Assembly: GCA_964463245.1 (NCBI GenBank)
Contig: CAYXBU010000017.1
Location: forward strand, 1-32,263
DNA: 32,263 nucleotides
Direction of reading: 5' to 3'
Source: CAMEON01 sp964463245
GTDB lineage: Bacteria > Bacillota > Clostridia > Oscillospirales > CAG-272
Under the pieces are notes generated by a model. The model did no database searches and was not told where the DNA came from. It saw nothing but the letters and a program-made list of their open reading frames with translations. Positions within the stretch are counted from its first letter, which is position 1; the number at the start of each line of letters is the position of its first letter. The translations under genes and the position numbers were made by a program. Shown piece by piece: positions 31,484-32,263 of this stretch.

Positions 31484-32263
31484 TCACGCGACGAGCTGAC
31501 TGATGCTATACCACCAGGATCCATAAAAATAGTGCGGGCCGGTCAATTTGTATCCATTCCTTACAATCGTAACCTTGTCGTCGTCAGCACTCTGGCAATA
31601 CTCATCACAGGATAACTGGACACCCAAATGGAGGTAGATGTGCCCCTGAGTTCCATTCTTCACATTAAAGCAGTTGGTGTTGTTGTCCGAGCTATTATCA
31701 TGGGGAGCCTTCTGAGCGGGATATATGAACCAGCTTCCGGTGTAAATGTTTGCAACGCCGGTGCTCTTTCTGACATAGATCAGCGTGTCCTCGCAGATAC
31801 CGCTCTCATCGCAGTACATCTCATTGACGTAGGTGCCGCCCCATGTATTCAGGGTGCCGTTATCCTGCACCCAGATCACGGGAACAGCTACATTTTGACC
31901 GCCCTTGACGGTTACCCGTCCTTGACCTTGGATGGTCAGGGAGCCGTTCTGCAGGTTGATCAAGCCGCCCAGCCCCTCGTTGCTGCCGCCGTCCAGCGTG
32001 ATGTTATGGCCGTTGAGGTCAAGTGTCACATCCTTGCCGTCGATGTTCACATAGAAGCCGAACCCGTCCACCTGGTAAGGAGCCGAGGCAGCCGTGGTAC
32101 CGCGATCCGTGATGGAGATATCTGCCATCAGGATGATCTTCTTGACACCGCTCTCAACAGCCGCGTTCAGCTGCTCGATGGTGGTCACATATGCCACATC
32201 AAAGAGGGCATTGCCCTGAACAGCCTCGACGACATACGCGAAGGTGCAGCTCTCGCCCTGGTA
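31484..32263 (-). CDS. C-terminal part of a large, probably surface-exposed beta-helix protein (5' end outside window)
   Basis: The reading frame is open to the right edge of the window, so only the last 259 residues are seen. The first visible residues are YQGESCTFAYVVEAVQG. The pattern then resembles a right-handed parallel beta-helix or cell-surface repeat protein: TIEQLNAAVESGVKKIILMADI is the typical entry strand, followed by DVTLDLNGHNITLDGG, LINLQNGSLTIQGQGRVTVKGG and TLNTWGGTYVN repeats. Several cysteines are present in the C-terminal half. Its base composition is more AT-rich than the neighbouring genes. No cell-wall anchor is visible at the C-terminus. Function unknown; adhesin or polysaccharide-binding roles are possible. 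Confidence 0.75.
   Translation of the reverse strand, partial: YQGESCTFAYVVEAVQGNALFDVAYVTTIEQLNAAVESGVKKIILMADISITDRGTTAASAPYQVDGFGFYVNIDGKDVTLDLNGHNITLDGGSNEGLGGLINLQNGSLTIQGQGRVTVKGGQNVAVPVIWVQDNGTLNTWGGTYVNEMYCDESGICEDTLIYVRKSTGVANIYTGSWFIYPAQKAPHDNSSDNNTNCFNVKNGTQGHIYLHLGVQLSCDEYCQSADDDKVTIVRNGYKLTGPHYFYGSWWYSISQLVA

Noticed and set aside
30051..31487. 478-residue minus-strand open frame
   Set aside because: It is antisense to the antiporter, His/Asp/Gln-rich as expected, and spans the promoter and the 23-bp hairpin.

Overview
The window looks like chromosomal DNA from a GC-rich, endospore-forming member of the Clostridia (Firmicutes/Bacillota). The evidence is a T-box leader on leuS, an AddAB-type rather than RecBCD recombination nuclease, Spo0A, SpoVAC, consensus TTGACA-17-TATAAT promoters, purine-rich Shine-Dalgarno sites, and a short SufC/SufB-like iron-sulfur pair typical of strict anaerobes. 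No rRNA, tRNA, IS element, phage gene or CRISPR array was seen. I cannot assign a genus from the sequence alone.

Left part (1-12100, plus strand). A leucine T-box riboswitch controls leuS. It is followed by a stand-alone AraC-type regulator with a GyrI-like effector domain. A 366-bp gap then carries a terminator-like hairpin, an isolated AT-rich 15-bp inverted repeat and a consensus promoter. That promoter drives an operon of a short QueG-like double 4Fe-4S protein, addB and addA, with overlapping or nearly adjacent genes. A hairpin closes it against the convergent next operon.

Centre (12142-23275). An arsR-nitroreductase operon (minus) diverges from a phytoene-desaturase-like FAD oxidoreductase (plus). 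A perfect 12-bp palindrome lies between them and is a candidate operator. A long minus-strand gene train then starts from a strong promoter near 22360: sufC, sufB-like, a maltose/galactoside-type O-acetyltransferase, a metallophosphoesterase, a sialate-O-acetylesterase-like SGNH esterase, a DUF1538 membrane protein and two PII-like proteins. Gaps range from an 8-bp overlap to 54 bp, and I see no internal terminator. Upstream of the train, spo0A has its own strong promoter and a textbook terminator.

Right part (23537-32263). A GH106-like glycoside hydrolase (minus) diverges from a sugar-binding lipoprotein (plus), which is followed by a second putative TIM-barrel glycosidase. This is a small glycan-use locus without transporter permeases nearby. 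A lone spoVAC, without spoVAD or spoVAE, has its ribosome binding site inside a stable hairpin. A CPA2-type cation/proton antiporter follows. The window ends with a 23-bp perfect hairpin and the 3' part of a large repetitive, probably surface-exposed, minus-strand gene that runs off the right edge.

The most unusual items are the minimal SufCB pair heading a train with ester/phosphoester hydrolases and a DUF1538/tandem-PII module, the orphan spoVAC with a sequestered ribosome binding site, and several unexplained palindromes.
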